From: Paludibacteraceae bacterium
GTDB taxonomy: Bacteria; Bacteroidota; Bacteroidia; Bacteroidales; Paludibacteraceae
Direction of reading: 5' to 3'
DNA length: 6,401 bases
NCBI GenBank assembly: GCA_017560605.1
Contig: JAFZEQ010000025.1
Coordinates: 1 to 6,401 of the forward strand
Notes under the pieces: model-generated
Database searches by the model: none
The model's input: only the letters and a program-made list of their open reading frames with translations
Told to the model about the DNA's origin: nothing
Position numbers and translations under genes: made by a program
In this document: one piece after another, positions 6,390-6,401 of the stretch
Position numbering within the stretch: position 1 is the stretch's first letter
How the letters are laid out: each line of letters starts with the position of its first letter

Positions 6390-6401
6390 CAATTTTTTCG
6401 C

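Noticed and set aside
1..6401. A defence, mobile or other novel multi-gene system
   Set aside because: No transposase, integrase, phage, nuclease, toxin-antitoxin or CRISPR feature is visible; most genes belong to recognisable housekeeping, exported or binding-domain families.

Overview
The window looks like chromosomal DNA from a Bacteroidales bacterium (Prevotellaceae/Porphyromonadaceae-like; the genus cannot be fixed by reading). The evidence is a protein ending in a CHU_C / gliding-motility-type C-terminal domain, which marks cargo of the type IX secretion system (T9SS). Other evidence is a short lysine-type phosphoglycerate dehydrogenase typical of Bacteroides relatives, a secreted Dcp-like M3 peptidase, A-rich leaders without clear Shine-Dalgarno sequences, and a TAnnTTTG promoter element. 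All genes lie on the minus strand, so transcription runs from high to low coordinates.

In the direction of transcription the window starts with a promoter element (6382-6389) and a 15-bp palindrome (6313-6327). Next comes serA (6298-5378), a 306-residue 3-phosphoglycerate dehydrogenase for serine synthesis. Its stop overlaps by 4 bases (ATGA) with a 427-residue exported protein carrying a T9SS type B sorting domain (5381-4098). That gene overlaps, again by ATGA, a 206-residue CBM9-like protein without a signal peptide (4101-3481). After 20 bases comes an AT-rich gene for an unrecognised 278-residue exported protein (3460-2624). After 30 more bases comes a 708-residue exported M3 metallopeptidase of the Dcp type (2593-467). 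A 93-base spacer holding degenerate 9-bp tandem repeats then separates the start of a sixth gene, an exported protein of unknown function cut by the window edge (373-1).

The tight spacing of the first five genes argues for one transcription unit, but no shared pathway is obvious. It joins one cytoplasmic biosynthetic enzyme, one surface or secreted T9SS substrate, one probably cytoplasmic CBM9-like protein, one exported unknown and one periplasmic peptidase. No RNA genes, CRISPR arrays, insertion sequences, phage genes or defence genes were seen. I found no convincing previously undescribed system. The points most worth checking are the serA leader (start choice and palindrome), the mixed content of the coupled operon, and the compositionally odd gene at 2624-3460.
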